From contig JASFUX010000229.1 of assembly GCA_050050115.1 (NCBI GenBank), positions 1 through 5,686 of the forward strand: a stretch of 5,686 bases of DNA. The letters run 5' to 3'. The position numbers were made by a program, and so were the translations under genes. Of the stretch, positions 5,481 to 5,686 are shown piece by piece. A model generated the notes under the pieces. The model was not told the DNA's origin. It saw only the letters and a list, made by a program, of their open reading frames with translations, and searched no databases. The stretch comes from JASFUX01 sp050050115 (GTDB lineage: Bacteria; Pseudomonadota; Alphaproteobacteria; Caulobacterales; Maricaulaceae). Numbering within the stretch: position 1 is the first letter of the stretch; every line of letters starts with the position of its first letter.

Positions 5481-5542
5481 ACGTGGACAAGCAAGCCGCC
5501 TTTCCATCTCCCGACGCATCGGGCGGAGGAGCGTCTACCCCT

Positions 5543-5686
5543 ATGAGCGCGCACGGCGACATCCTGGTGGTCCATCGCGGGCCGCTGGCGAGCTTCGTCA
5601 GCGCTCTGCCGGCGATGAAGGCGATCCGCGCGGCCCACCGCGGCCAGCGCATCGCCATGCTCTCCGCCCCGCCGGTCGACGCGCTG
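5543..5686 (+). CDS. GT9-family glycosyltransferase, N-terminal part (runs off the right edge)
   Basis: Only 48 codons are in the window. The beginning DILVVHRGPLASFVSALPA (6-24), then MKAIRAAHRG (25-34), RIAML (36-40) and PP (43-44), follows the first strand-loop-helix-strand of the GT9 (heptosyltransferase) superfamily. Those enzymes add heptose or related sugars to LPS core at the cytoplasmic membrane. The usual G-D-x-V/I-x-x-x-P motif reads A16-S17-F-V-S-A-L-P here, so the Asp used as catalytic base in E. coli WaaC is replaced by Ser17. The ATG at 5543 has GGAGGA (5525-5530) 12 nt upstream. An in-frame GTG at 5483 is an alternative start, but the 20 codons between have poor third-position G/C bias, against it. 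The gene is 164 nt after the GT4 gene on the same strand and probably belongs to the same polysaccharide pathway. Confidence 0.82.
   Translation, partial: MSAHGDILVVHRGPLASFVSALPAMKAIRAAHRGQRIAMLSAPPVDAL

Noticed and set aside
5483..5542. GTG at 5483 as the GT9 start
   Set aside because: Codons 5483-5542 have weak third-position G/C bias unlike the following codons, and GGAGGA supports the ATG at 5543, although at a long 12-nt spacing.

Overview
This is a GC-rich segment (about two thirds G+C by eye) with strongly G/C-biased third codon positions. The protein families point to an alphaproteobacterium: a DUF1244 protein, a YeeZ-type SDR, an ABHD10-like hydrolase, and a GT4 gene followed by a GT9 gene. 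The order cannot be fixed from sequence alone; a Caulobacterales/Maricaulales/Hyphomonadales-like or rhizobial-like organism would fit. No mobile element, tRNA, rRNA or CRISPR array is visible, and the window looks like ordinary chromosome.

Layout. 1-403 (-): start of a secreted helical/TPR-like protein that runs off the left edge. 472-1332 (+): YeeZ-like SDR, divergent from the first gene across a 68-nt gap with a credible minus-strand promoter. 1463-1777 (+): small DUF1244 protein, preceded by a possible 20-codon leader ORF. 1778-2268: about 490 nt with no convincing gene; it holds a 15-bp x 3 tandem repeat and a short signal-peptide-like ORF (2117-2254) that looks frameshifted. 2269-3291 (+): exported 340-aa protein of unknown function. 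3285-4097 (-): ABHD10-like serine hydrolase, whose end overlaps the preceding gene tail to tail by 7 nt. 4098-4217: divergent control region with an interrupted palindrome. 4218-5378 (+): complete GT4 glycosyltransferase. 5379-5542: spacer rich in repeats, with four TGAGCAT-like direct repeats about one helical turn apart upstream of a TATAAG hexamer. 5543-5686 (+): start of a GT9 (heptosyltransferase-superfamily) gene that runs off the right edge.

How the genes relate. The two glycosyltransferases at the right edge probably act in the same surface-polysaccharide or LPS-core pathway. The repeat-rich spacer between them suggests the GT9 gene has its own regulated promoter. The other genes look like independent housekeeping or envelope units with no shared pathway. 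I see no clear new multi-gene system. The points most worth a second look are the phased repeat array before the GT9 gene, the loss of the usual GT9 catalytic Asp, the tandem repeat and broken secreted ORF in the 490-nt gap, and the palindrome between the hydrolase and GT4 genes.
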